From the NCBI GenBank assembly GCA_030737835.1, contig JAUJYN010000027.1:1426001-1490000 (forward strand): a DNA stretch of 64,000 nt, given 5' to 3'. Source of the stretch: Acorus gramineus (taxonomy: Eukaryota; Streptophyta; Magnoliopsida; Acorales; Acoraceae). Below the pieces are notes generated by a model that saw only the letters and a program-made list of their open reading frames with translations, had not been told where the DNA came from and did not search any database. Made by a program: the position numbers and the translations under genes. Of this stretch, positions 11,496 through 20,982 are shown piece by piece. Within the stretch, counting starts at the first letter, position 1; every line of letters starts with the position of its first letter.

Positions 11496-11616
11496 GGGGA
11501 GGGGCCTTGCGAGGACAGCGGTGAGACCCGGGTTAGGGTACTCCGTGTTCCTTGTTTGGTTGTCGGGGTATCCTATATCGGGAACTCACGCCGCCCTCCC
11601 GAGTTCTTTCCCCCAA
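11496..11616 (+). mobile_element. MITE-like element, copy 3
   Basis: Begins GGGGAGGGGCCTTGCGAGG and ends in TTCTTTCCCCC. The flanks GAATATTATA and GATATTACA are similar but not identical. It lies 60 bp after copy 2. Either a local duplication of copy 2 plus its target or a second insertion at a like target would explain it. Confidence 0.6.
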
Positions 11617-11677
11617 TGATATTACAACCTTGCATTCATAGTTCATGTTCCCCGCATCTTGGTTATGCGCCCTGGAG

Positions 11678-11693
11678 GAACTCTGAAGAGTTC
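11678..11693 (+). promoter_or_regulatory. Dyad with paired change, GAACTCT-GA-AGAGTTC
   Basis: Elsewhere the dyad reads GAATTCT-GA-AGAATTC. Here both arms carry the complementary change, so the 7-bp pairing is kept. This is the only copy seen with the change. Confidence 0.5.
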
Positions 11694-12679
11694 ATGACAT
11701 TTGAGTAGTAGAGATGTGTTGTCGGCGGATCCGAGTGGATCATATGCGTATGGATAGGCTGTTCTGTCCCCTTCGTTGGATCCGGTAGAGACTGCCCCAG
11801 CGTTAGAAAGGCCGTCCCTTCCAAGGGTTTCCAATCAGTAGGCGCCTCCTGATTTGGTTTCGGACTGCGCTGAAGTTGTGGGTGAAAGCAAGCGGCCTAC
11901 GGAGTGGAGGAGAGACTATCGGTGGACCAAGGGTGACCAACAGCCTAGTCAGTCCCAAAATCCTATGTCACCCGTGGTAGGGTGAGGGTGAGGGTGTAGT
12001 GGGTTGGCGATGAGCGACCCGCTGGATTTGTGAATGGATGATTATCAGTCCCAATAGCCTATGTCACCCATTGATGGGTGAGGGTGAGGGTGTGGTGGTT
12101 CGGCGATGTACGAACCACTGGATTATGTTGTTATGTATTAGAGGTTGGATAAATAATAGAAATTGTGGTAAATATTGTCTGTGATGCATGGGTTGTGCTG
12201 TTCACTGAGCGTGTGGCTCACCCCTCGCATATGTTTTTCCCCAATGGTCACTGAGCCTGAGCTAGAGCCGGAGCAGCAGTTGGAGCTTTCCGAGGGATTC
12301 CTTCAGTAGCGGAGCAGCGCCACGTTCCGCGAGTGCCAGAGGTTATCAGCATCCCTTCTTGACTGTATGTATTTGATTTCCGTGCTTGGCACGCGTCTGT
12401 ATATGTTCAGTTGTATTTGTGTATATTGGCTCTCATAGGACATATGATTGAGTATCGAGTCTGTAGAATGTTTATTTACAGATTCAGTCTTTTGCTTCCG
12501 CATTTGGTGTATATATCATGTCAGCCCCTTTGTTGCATGTGTGTCATTCTAGTTGTTGTGTATGATATATTATTGACCTCCTGTGTAGATTCTGATATTA
12601 TATATACACTTGCCGCGTCCCGGGGTTGGCCGCCCTGGGGCGTGACAAGAAATACCCAATACTCGGACAAGCATGCATA

Positions 12680-13190
12680 CGGACTCGCACGCATGCGAGC
12701 ACGCACGTACGCACGCGAGTCCGAGTGCTCCGACACCTACCCGAACCCTCGGGCAGCCACACGCATGGCCCCCCGCACGCGCACGCACACATACGCACGC
12801 ACGCACGCGCTCCAGCACCCTCGGCGCACTGCAGCGCGCCTGCCCACGCGTCCAAACCAAACTCGTTGCCGCACGCTCGCACGTCCTGCGCGCACTCCCC
12901 GTCCAGCCCGCGCGTACCCGCGCGCACTACGCCCCCCGCGCACGCCCCAGCACTCGCACGCATGCGCACGCACACGCGTGCGCGCACTGGTCCCCAGCCC
13001 CGCGCCCAGGCGCATTGCTCCGCGCGCACACAAGCTTGCGCGCGCCCGTGCGCACTCGCACTCTCACGCGCGCGCGCACCCCCGCTCGCGCCAGCACCCG
13101 CGCGCCCACTCCGCGCGCACCCGCGCACTCGCGCGCACGCGCGCAGACAACCCCAAACGCGCGCCCACTTTGCCCTAACCCCTTTTTAAC
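12680..13190 (-). repeat. CpG-rich alternating tract inside the minus LTR-C
   Basis: The equivalent of the plus-strand tracts, read on the minus strand. Dominated by GCGCAC, GCACGC and CGCGC runs. It sits between the intron-like boundaries of the LTR-C whose 5' end is at 14104. Confidence 0.8.
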
Positions 13191-14104
13191 CCTCCCCAAC
13201 CCCACACACGCACCCTAACACATCTACCCAACATGCATGACCCTCCCAACCAACCCTAAGCCATAAAAATCAAGAAAAGAAGGGGAAAGGCTCACCTTTG
13301 GAGGGGAAATGAAAGGGGGAGGCTCGGGGCCCTCGATGCACCCGCGACCACCTCAACCGCCACCACCACTACCACCACCTCCTCAGCCTCCTTCATGGCT
13401 GAAAATCAGGGGGGGGAGGACAAGATATGAGAGCTTGAGAGGGGAGGATCAACAACACCACACATGCACAACCTTCTCTTCTTCCTTCACCTCCTCCTTC
13501 TCTTTGAGACATTTAATCAAACACTTGGGGGGCTTGAGAGAGAGGAAGAGAGAACCCAAGAAAATTGGGCGTGGAAGTGAGAGGGAGAGAGAGAGAGAGA
13601 GAGAGAAGATATTTATTCCACAAATATCTAAAGAGGGAATGAAAAGACCTAGTCGCCCTTTGACTAGAAATTCTGCGCATGCTTCACTGGAACAGCCATA
13701 ACTTCCTCAATATAGCTCCGAATTGCACAATTCCAAGTCCGTTGGAAAACCAAGAAGATTATCTATAACTTTCATGTTCATGACGAGATCAAATAATCTC
13801 TGCAGCTATTCCGAAATTAGATCTAAACATAGAACAGGGCTGCTGCCAGAATTTCCCTCCCCGGGGTATACTTGGAAAAATACCCATAACTTTTACTACA
13901 GGAATCCAGTTGACCTAATTCCACTTTTGTACGAAAGCTAACTCAAAACTGGACATCTCATAATAAAATCATATTTAAACCTCTTCATCTTGGATTTTAA
14001 CAAAATCAAATCCAAATACCAAATCAGGAATACATAACTTCTAGGAAAAAAAATTATGTACCCAAATTTTCAATTAGAGTGCTCCAAATGACACAGGCAC
14101 AACA

Positions 14105-15441
14105 GGAGAGGTACGCACACGCGGGGCAGCACTCGGGTTGCACAGGCAGGACAGGCTGGGCACAGCCGCTGGGCGCCCTGGGCACAAACGCAGGGCACGC
14201 CGCAGGATGCACTAGGCACAGTCGCTGGGCGCGCTGGGCACAGACGCAGGACACACTGGGCACAGTCGCTGGGCGCACTGGGCACAGTCGCAGGGAACGT
14301 CGCAGGACGCACTGGGCACAGTCGCTGGGCGCGCTGGGCACAGTCGCAGGGAATGTCGCAGGACGCACTGGGCACAGTCGCAGGGAACGTCGCAGGACGC
14401 ACTGGGCACAGACGCAGGGCACGCTGGGCAGGAGTGCTGGTGCTGGCAGGGCAACAAACAGATCATGCTGGGCACAGGCAGCACACACAGAGCAGCAGAC
14501 ACTCGGGGCACGTCGAAACTCCTACACCCAAGCAACCAAGCACACACAAACCAAAACACAAACACTTAGCATGCACCACCTCCCAACACACCCAAAGAGC
14601 TGAAAAAACCAGAAAAAGAAGAGGACACGCTCATGACCACCTCGACCACCACCACCACTACCACCCCTTCAGCCTTCACTCCTTTTCTTCTTGTTGAACC
14701 AGAGGGGAGGGGGGATTATGAGAGGGAGCATGAGAAAGCTAGAGGAGGAGGAAGAAGAAGAAGCAACAACACCATATATGCACACACAACCACCAACCTT
14801 TCTTTCTTGCACTTCCTTCTTGTGCTTCTTCCTCTCCTTCCTTTCCTTCTCATTCAACAAAGGGGAGCAAACACAAAAAAAAGGGGGATCGGATGACATT
14901 ATATAGACAAAGTGGGGTTCAAAGGACAAAAATCGTCCATGACCCGAAATTCTGTACATGCTTCACTAGAACAGCCATAACTTCCTCAATATAGCTCCGA
15001 ATTGCACAATTCAAAGTCCACTGGAAAGCCAAGAAGATTATCTACAACTTTCATGTTTATGCTCAGATTAAATAACCCCTCCAGATATTCCAAAATGAGA
15101 GCTAAACATTGAACAGGGCTGCTGCCAGAATTTTTCATCCCCGGGTATACTTGGAAAAATACCCATAACTTTTACTACATGAATCCAGTTGATCTAATTC
15201 CACTTTTGTATGAAAGCTAACTCAAAACTGAGCATCTCATGATAAAATCATATTTAAACCTCTTCATCTTGGATTTTAACAAAATTAAATCCAAATACCA
15301 AATCGGAAATGCATAACTTCTAGGAGACAATTATGTAGCCTAATTTTCAATCAGAGCTCTCCAACTCCTGTAGGTGGCTAAAACCCAAAATTTTAGCGAC
15401 TCCGATCGAAAAATAAGGCTCCAAATGATACAGGCATAACA
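14105..15441 (-). mobile_element. LTR-D, 5' part
   Basis: On the minus strand it starts at 15441 (TGTTATGCCTGTATC) and runs through a C-like U3 and a CT-rich leader into the minisatellite at about 14115-14440. Together with 3473-3554 it is the outer host of the nest at the left of the window. It has itself inserted into the minus LTR-B that continues at 15442. Its 3' end is not in the window. Confidence 0.8.
14115..14440 (-). repeat. 34/22-bp minisatellite in LTR-D
   Basis: Units built on TGTGCCCAGYGCGYCC on the minus strand, in long (34 bp, ending in GACGTTCCCTGCGAC) and short (22 bp) forms. It is the same array type as 56930-57450, at the place where other LTRs carry the CpG-rich tract. 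Confidence 0.75.
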
Positions 15442-16946
15442 ACAATAACCTATGCTTAACTATAGGGGTTCTCCCTAACATGAGTATATGGCATAAAAAA
15501 CACATCATGCAACATACATACAAGGCAAGGCCTAACTACACATACATATGAGGGCACTAATCGTATAAACATAAAAAATATACTCTAACATGCGTTGGAT
15601 ATCACCAACTTAAAAGAAAGGGTCAAGCGCGATCTCGCGCACTAATAGGTGCATGCCAATATTCCAAACGAACCTGAGTCGAGTAGGAAATTGCATCTAC
15701 TTACTCAGTTCGTTCAGAGGGAGAGGGCGAGAGAGATCATCATCTCATGAAGCTGGTCATAGCTTTGCCCCATTAGCATGGGCGCAACAACTACACCACG
15801 CCCTCGAGTCTTATCGCAAGGGAATATTAGGCAGGTGCCCGTTATTAACCCAGACTTAATCATATTGGATATTCCAATTAATATGGTGAGAGTAGTATTA
15901 CAATACTACCTAAGGCATGCCATATTCTATACATCCATACACATTATCAAAAATACATGCCCATACTAGAGGGGCTCATGCAACACAATCATTCATGCAT
16001 GAATACAATACATGTATATAAGCCTAGCATGCAAGATATCTACATATTATAGCTTAAGCATGGCCATACTACTTATCTACACAAGTAGTATAGCTAGGGG
16101 GACCCATCGATGCGCGACGCGCGACTACGCGCGTCGAGCGCATCCCGAGGGGGGGGATTGCATCGAACCACTCACCGCAACCTGGGACCTCACGCATCCC
16201 ATCCAACGAGATCTTCAAGGTAAGGGCATCAAATTTGGTGAGTAACATCATAATTTAACACTTAGAAATCACTAAAATTACCAAAGACTTAGACATTCAC
16301 GCATACGGGCTGGCACGCATGAGAGCACGCGCGTACACACGCATGCCCAAGTGCCCTAGCACCTACCCGAGCCCCTGGCCATCCCCACGCATGCCCCAGC
16401 ACGCGCACGCACGCATGCGCACGCACGCGCGCGCGCCCACTGGCACCCAGCCGAACGCCAAGGCGCACTGCCCCGCACGCGCGCATGCTCGCGCACCCGG
16501 CTCGCTGCCAGCGTCCGCGCGCACGCGCGTGCCCGCACCTGCCAGCGCCCCTCTGCGCACGCGCCTGCGCGCGCACGCGCGTAGACAGACCTATGCGCGC
16601 ACCCAGCCATTCCTAACCCTACCCCCCTTGCCCCTACATTCACCCAACTCAAAACACCTCACATGCATGCCCTCCCAAACACCCTAACATGCATAAAAGC
16701 CAATTAAAGAAGAGGGAAACTCACCAAAAGAGAGTGGGAGGGAAGGGGCAGATGTAGGGGCTCTCAAATGCACCCTTGACCACCTCTACCTCCACCACCA
16801 CTACCACCACCTCCATCTTTGCTTCTCTTCTTCATGGCTGAACCAATGGGGAGGGGAAAGAAAATAAGGAGATCCACCATGGGAGGAGGAGAGGGAGGAG
16901 AAACAATCAATAACACAAGCACACACACTCACCTAGATTTGCACTT
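15442..16946 (-). mobile_element. LTR-B, middle and 5' part, incomplete
   Basis: Matches the solo LTR-B at 36861-40442 in the opposite sense: the stretch around 15600-16220 mirrors 38100-38750, including the stem-loop (about 16107-16147) and CCTTGCAG-type boundary. It carries a CpG-rich tract at about 16290-16620 and a GGTGG/CCACC-rich leader. The LTR-D at its left inserted into it. At its right it stops where a plus-strand retroelement leader begins. Confidence 0.75.
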
Positions 16947-17100
16947 GCCTAGTCCTGTCAGAGCCTAAGTCTAGTCGTATAGATGATGAGTCGTAGGATT
17001 GTCATCTGAGTACTCTTGTTTTAGAAGTTATCTTAGGTTGCTGACATGCCTCCTCGCATCCGTTGACGTGGACGTGACCCCCCTGGACCCACCCTTAAGT
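16947..17100 (+). pseudogene. gag: Gypsy leader and gag start, remnant
   Basis: The bases from 16947 resemble the sequence downstream of the PBS in the better elements (GTCCTGTCAGAGCC, then an ATGAGTC...TAGGATT stretch). They lead to an ATGCCTCCTCGCA gag start at 17046. Recognisable gag fades within about 60 bases. This is probably the 5' internal end of the element whose RT-integrase remnant is at 24853-26646. It is old and heavily broken. Confidence 0.6.
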
Positions 17101-17160
17101 TGTCGACTGGGTAGACTGGTTAGGGTCAGTTGTTGGATCCCTTGTTGTGGGATTAAGGCA

Positions 17161-17650
17161 GGGTAGGAGATTCCAGCCAGTACTATGATAGTGATGAATT
17201 GGTTGCAATTTCTAAGGTATGGATTGCATCTCAAAAATGGAGCTTCTTTCCCGTGCATCGGTATTGCTGGTAACCATGGAGTTCGCGTGCGGCACCAGTT
17301 TCAAGTTTTGAGGATGTGGCATATTGCTCATTAAAGGGTGATGTCTTCTTCCAGCCTTCCTACTCAGGATTAAGGGGCCTTGCGGGGTCATCGTTGAGAC
17401 CCGGGCTAGGGTACTCCATGTTCCTTGTTTGGTTGTCGGGATATCCTATATCAGGACCTCAGGGTGCCCTCCCAAGGTTTCTTTTCCCAGTCAAGGAATA
17501 CCTTTGAAGCATCAAATTGATGATGGATTTTTTGGTGATGAGTACGATCGGGATTGGGAGCATCCTATTGTAGCTTGGTGGGCGATCGCTTGTGTACTAG
17601 GTTCAACAGTGGCATTTGGAGTCACTTCAATATATCATTGTGCATTGTAG
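17161..17650 (+). pseudogene. Unidentified coding-like fragment, possibly captured host sequence
   Basis: Two stretches look coding but match no retroelement domain I recognise. The first, about 17167-17337, reads EIPASTMIVMNWLQF and onwards for some 55 codons. The second, about 17493-17650, reads GIPLKHQIDDGFFGDEYD, then WEHPIVAWWAIACVLGS and a hydrophobic tail ending at a stop; that hydrophobic run could be one membrane helix. A MITE-like repeat (17373-17489) lies between a third open stretch (KGDVFFQPSYSG, about 17333-17370) and the second. Codon use is even, unlike the GC-rich surroundings. It could be a captured exon, a poorly known part of the element, or chance. I do not recognise the protein. 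Confidence 0.3.
17373..17489 (+). mobile_element. MITE-like element, copy 4, outside LTR-A2
   Basis: Same sequence family as copies 1-3 (GGGGCCTTGCGGGGTC start, TTCTTTTCCC end, shared GGGTACTCC and TGTTTGGTTGTCGGGAT core). Its setting is unrelated to the LTR copies, which shows the repeat moves independently. TCAGGA just before and TCAAGGA just after may be remains of a target duplication. Confidence 0.6.
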
Positions 17651-17755
17651 CTGCCCGGTTGAGGCCAGAACCCTGTGAGGTGCTTGTTGGTGCGCCCATA
17701 TGGCAGAGATAGTGGGCTTGGGAGGCTACCAGGTAGAGGCCACACCGGGAGAGTG
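17651..17755 (+). other. Unassigned spacer with short LTR-like words
   Basis: About 100 bp between the coding-like stretch and the LTR-A body. GGCTACCAGGTAGAGGC resembles LTR words. Nothing else is recognisable. Confidence 0.3.
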
Positions 17756-18599
17756 CTTTTAGCCTTTTGGTCACCTATGGGACATTTCTGGTAGATTTCC
17801 AACTTTTTCTTTTTTCGATCGGAACCGCTAAAATTTTGGACTTTTAGCTATCTTCATGAGCTCGAGAACTCTGATTGAAAATCTAACTGCACATTATGTG
17901 TCCTGGTGCCATTTCGAGCCACTCACAAAAATTTCATCGAATTCCGGTAACGTTTTAGAATTTGGCAGTTCTGAATCGTATCCGGGTTTTGACCGAGTGG
18001 GAATGTCAAGGGGGGGACTTGACCAAGTCAAATTGACCATTGACTTGGTCAAATGGTTTTGTTTTTTTTGTGTGGTTGGGTTGACTCAAAGTCAATCCCC
18101 ACCAACCCAAATTGTTCTAAGTGTGTGAGTGTGTGTGTGTGTGAGGCCCTATTTGTGGGCGTGCCCTCCCTTCTTCCCCATCTCCATCTCTCTCACTCAC
18201 TCCATCCCCCTCTCCCTCTTATTATTTGCTTCCATTAGAGGTAGTAGAAGGAGAAGAAAAAGAAAACCCTAGAAGGGAAAAAAAGTATGTGTGTGATCTA
18301 CCTTTGTATGGTATTTGTTTTGATTTCCCTTTTCTCTACCTTCCTCTCATGGCTTCCCCCACCCCTGTTTTCAGCCATTTTAAGCCTTGAAAGTGGCTGA
18401 GGTGGTGGTGGTCTTGGTGGTGGCGGTTGTGGTGGTTTGGTGCGCAAAGGGCACCCGAGCTTCCTCCCTTTTCCTTCCCCTCCCTGTTGGTAAGTCTTCC
18501 TCCTCCCTTAGCTTGTTTAGATGATTGATTAGGGTGTTTAGGTGGTTATGCATGCTTTGCATAGGTGATAAGGGGGTGAGGGTGGGCTGAGGAGGGGGC

Positions 18600-18890
18600 G
18601 GAAGGGGATCGGGCGCGCGCGTCCGCCTGCGCAGACGGGCGCGCTGGTGGGCGCGCGCTCGTACGCGCAGACGCGCGGGCGTGCGCGTGGGGTGCTGCGC
18701 GGGGGCGCAGTGCATGCGGGTACACGCTGGGCTGGACGCGTGGGCAGGGGCGCATGCGTGCGTGCACATTCGTGCGTGCGCGTGCGGGGGGGCATGTGTA
18801 TGGCTGCCCGAGGGTTCAGGAGGGTGTCGGGGAACTCGGAATCGCGTGCGTACGTGCGTGCTCGCATGCATGCGAGTCCGTATGCATGCT
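18600..18890 (+). repeat. CpG-rich alternating tract, short copy
   Basis: About 290 bp of GCGCG/GTGCG-type sequence in the 5' LTR. The partner tract in the 3' LTR (about 23180-23525) is longer and differs in order. This shows divergence of the tract within one element. Confidence 0.75.
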
Positions 18891-19033
18891 TGTCCGAGTA
18901 TTGGGTATTTCTAGTAAATTTCGTGTGTATTTGTGTAGTTTACTCACCATATTGAATGCCCATGTCTTGCAGATCTTGACGGACGGTCACGCAACAACCC
19001 GGGTTTCGGTGAGTGGGACAATCCAACCCAGTA

Positions 19034-19073
19034 GGGAGGCGTTCGATGCACGTAGGCGTGCATTGCCCTTCCC
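19034..19073 (+). other. Conserved stem-loop (LTR-A)
   Basis: Inner arms ATGCACG (19046-19052) and CGTGCAT (19057-19063) around TAGG. The outer arms, GGGAGG and a CCTTCCC stretch, pair less neatly. The inner arms share no sequence with those of LTR-A2 or LTR-B, yet they are complementary. Confidence 0.6.
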
Positions 19074-19680
19074 TGGGGCACCATAATTGTATATTAACTT
19101 GTGATAAATGAAAAAAACTGTGTATGCATGTTTTAATATGATGTAACCATGCCACATTAGACCTTGTATGCTAGGGATATGCACCCATATATCATGTATA
19201 GAGGCCCATACATGCCTAGCCACCATGTTCCATGATTGGAAAGCCCCGATCTATGCATGCTTCCCATTTAGTTAATTTAATTAAATCAAAATGAGATTAT
19301 ATTGTTATAAGCATGCATTAGAGAATATTATAACCTTGTTGTTATAATATATGTTTCCCCGCATCTTAGTTATTCACCCTGGAGGAATTCTTGAGAATTC
19401 GTGACATTAGTAGTGTTACAAATCGTTGTCGACGGATCCAAGAGGATCGTATCCGTGTGAGCAGGCTGTCTTCTCCCTTTGGTTGGATCCGAGTAGGGAC
19501 TCCCTGGCGTTGGAAAGCTGACCTAACAGAGGGCTCCCATCTGTAGGTACCTCCGATGCGTCAGACAGTGCTGATCGTGGGAGTATACCAGGTAGAGGCT
19601 ACGGAGTGTGGGAGAGGCTACCGGGTGGACCAAGGGAGGAGAGCAGTCTAGTTTGAAAAGGCCCATGTCACCCCCTTAAA

Positions 19681-19707
19681 GGGTGAGGGTGAGGGTGGGG
19701 TGGGTTG
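19681..19707 (+). promoter_or_regulatory. G-quadruplex-prone block
   Basis: GGGTGAGGGTGAGGGTGGGG followed by TGGG: five G-runs of three or more with 1-3-base loops, which meets the usual quadruplex rule. The same block occurs at 24288-24311, 44169-44193 and 50377-50407 and in minus-strand copies. Fold and role are inferred. Confidence 0.6.
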
Positions 19708-20250
19708 GCGATGTTACGACCCACTAACTTGTGTAGTTACTCCCGGTTGGGGACTATAATTATTTAAGGTTAATATGAGTTGTGTTACATAGATTGTGCC
19801 ATTCACTGAGCGTGTGGCTCATTCCTCGCATATTCTTTTCCTCCAGTTGTATCTGAGTCGGATCTGAAAGAGGAGCTCCCCGAGGCATCACAGCAGTAGC
19901 GGAGCAGCGTCACGTTTTGGGTTCTGCGAGTGAGAGGCCATCAACATCCCCTTCTTGATTGTATGTATTGTTATCCGTGCTTGGGCACACACTTGTATTT
20001 GGATGTCATTGTTTATATTGGCTCTCACAGGACAGTTGATTATGTATTCGGGTCTGTAATATGTCTTTGAATTACAGACTCAGTCGTTTAAGCTTCCGCT
20101 ATATGTATATATATTATGTCAGCTACATTATTGTCTGTGTAGTCATTTTTGATGTTGTTTAGAGTATTTTATTGATCTCCTGTATAGACTGCTGATATTA
20201 TATATATTTGCCACGTATCGGGGACAGCCGCCCTGGGGCGTGACAAAAGT

Positions 20251-20263
20251 TGGTATCAGAGCC
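20251..20263 (+). other. Primer-binding site, tRNA-iMet type
   Basis: TGGTATCAGAGCC, five bases after the LTR end. This is the complement of the 3' end of plant initiator-Met tRNA, used by most plant Gypsy elements. Confidence 0.95.
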
Positions 20264-20358
20264 TGGTCCTGTCAAAGCCAATTGTTTTCTTAGAGATGAG
20301 TCCTAGGATTTCTATATGAGTATTCTGATCCTAGTGTCTGTTTTCTTAGGTTGTTGAT

Positions 20359-20982
20359 ATGCCTCCTCACAGAGGAATGCGTGGACGTGGTCCCCCTCGG
20401 GCCTTGGAGGTTTTCGAACCTACCAGAGGCGAGGAGTCTATTGGAGGGTCCTCGGCTATGGGGCCAGGACCGGCGCAGGAGCCTCCTGCATTGGAGAATG
20501 CTTATGCTCGTATCGTAGATCTAGTGGAGACTCAGACTAGGGCACTGGAGGCCTAGACTAGGGCGTTAGCTGATCAGGCACGAGAGATCCAGGAGCTGCG
20601 GGCGGCCCGCGAGGCAGTTCCACAGGTCCCCTTGGTGGCAGATCCGTGGGTGGTGCCCAAGGTACCCCCTGTCCCAGTGGAGATTCCGGTGGTGGGAGTT
20701 CAGCATCCCCTGGAGAGGGAGGTGGAGCTAGAGGCTGCGGCACGAGTGCATCAGAGCGGCCTCACTGCCTTTCTGAAGCTCCACCCTCCCGAGTTCCATG
20801 GCCAGACGGCGGACCCCCTAGCCCCAGAGCGTTGGTTGATGGAGGTAGACAAGATCTTCTCGACCATGCACTGCACCGACTGCCAGCGTGTCTCACTGGC
20901 CACCATCATGTTGAAGGGTAGCGCCGCCGACTGGTGGGCTACCCGATCGGTGGACATCCTCGAGGGAGTGGAGCGACTTCTA
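20359..20982 (+). pseudogene. gag: Gag N-terminal region, broken
   Basis: Begins MPPHRGMRGRGPPRALEV at 20359, then has a proline- and alanine-rich stretch, a helical TRALADQAREIQELR-like stretch and the start of the Gypsy gag domain ([19 protein letters not shown], later GSAADWWATRS). Gag would form the virus-like particle. Only the first ~200 codons are present, and the frame is broken. The fragment ends where an LTR-C copy begins. The equivalent region at 60421 continues further. Confidence 0.85.

Larger units (their letters stand above)
8992..12647 (+). mobile_element. Solo LTR-A2
   Basis: Starts TGTTATATATGTGTCAC at 8992 and ends GTGACA at 12647 (3,656 bp, the longest LTR here). It has a perfect AGAAA target duplication at 8987-8991 and 12648-12652. 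No internal sequence is attached, so this is a solo LTR. It sits inside the minus LTR-C 3555-14104. Its extra length comes from a ~1.25-kb CpG-rich tract and two MITE-like copies. Confidence 0.95.
3555..14104 (-). mobile_element. Solo LTR-C containing two nested LTR-A insertions
   Basis: On the minus strand this LTR starts at 14104 (TGTTGTGCCTGTGTC) and ends at 3555 (GGGGCGTGACA). A perfect 5-bp target duplication, GGAGA, lies at 3550-3554 and 14105-14109. No internal region is present, so it is a solo LTR left by recombination between the two LTRs of an element. Its own sequence (3555-4805, 8206-8991, 12648-14104) totals about 3.5 kb, close to the intact LTR-C at 53227-56753. It is split by LTR-A insertions at 4806-8205 and 8992-12647, which are therefore younger. 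Confidence 0.9.
17756..20245 (+). mobile_element. 5' LTR of the LTR-A element
   Basis: Lacks the first few bases of the canonical LTR-A start, otherwise runs from CTTTTAGCCTTTTGG to GGGGCGTGACA at 20245. It contains the donor-like TTGGTAAGTC (near 18488), CpG tract, TTGCAGATCT (near 18967), GTGAGTGG (near 19009), a stem-loop, a G-rich block and the CCTCCAG site (near 19848). Confidence 0.9.

Noticed and set aside
20251-20263. tRNA gene
   Set aside because: Only the complement of a tRNA 3' end is present, as the primer-binding site. No cloverleaf.
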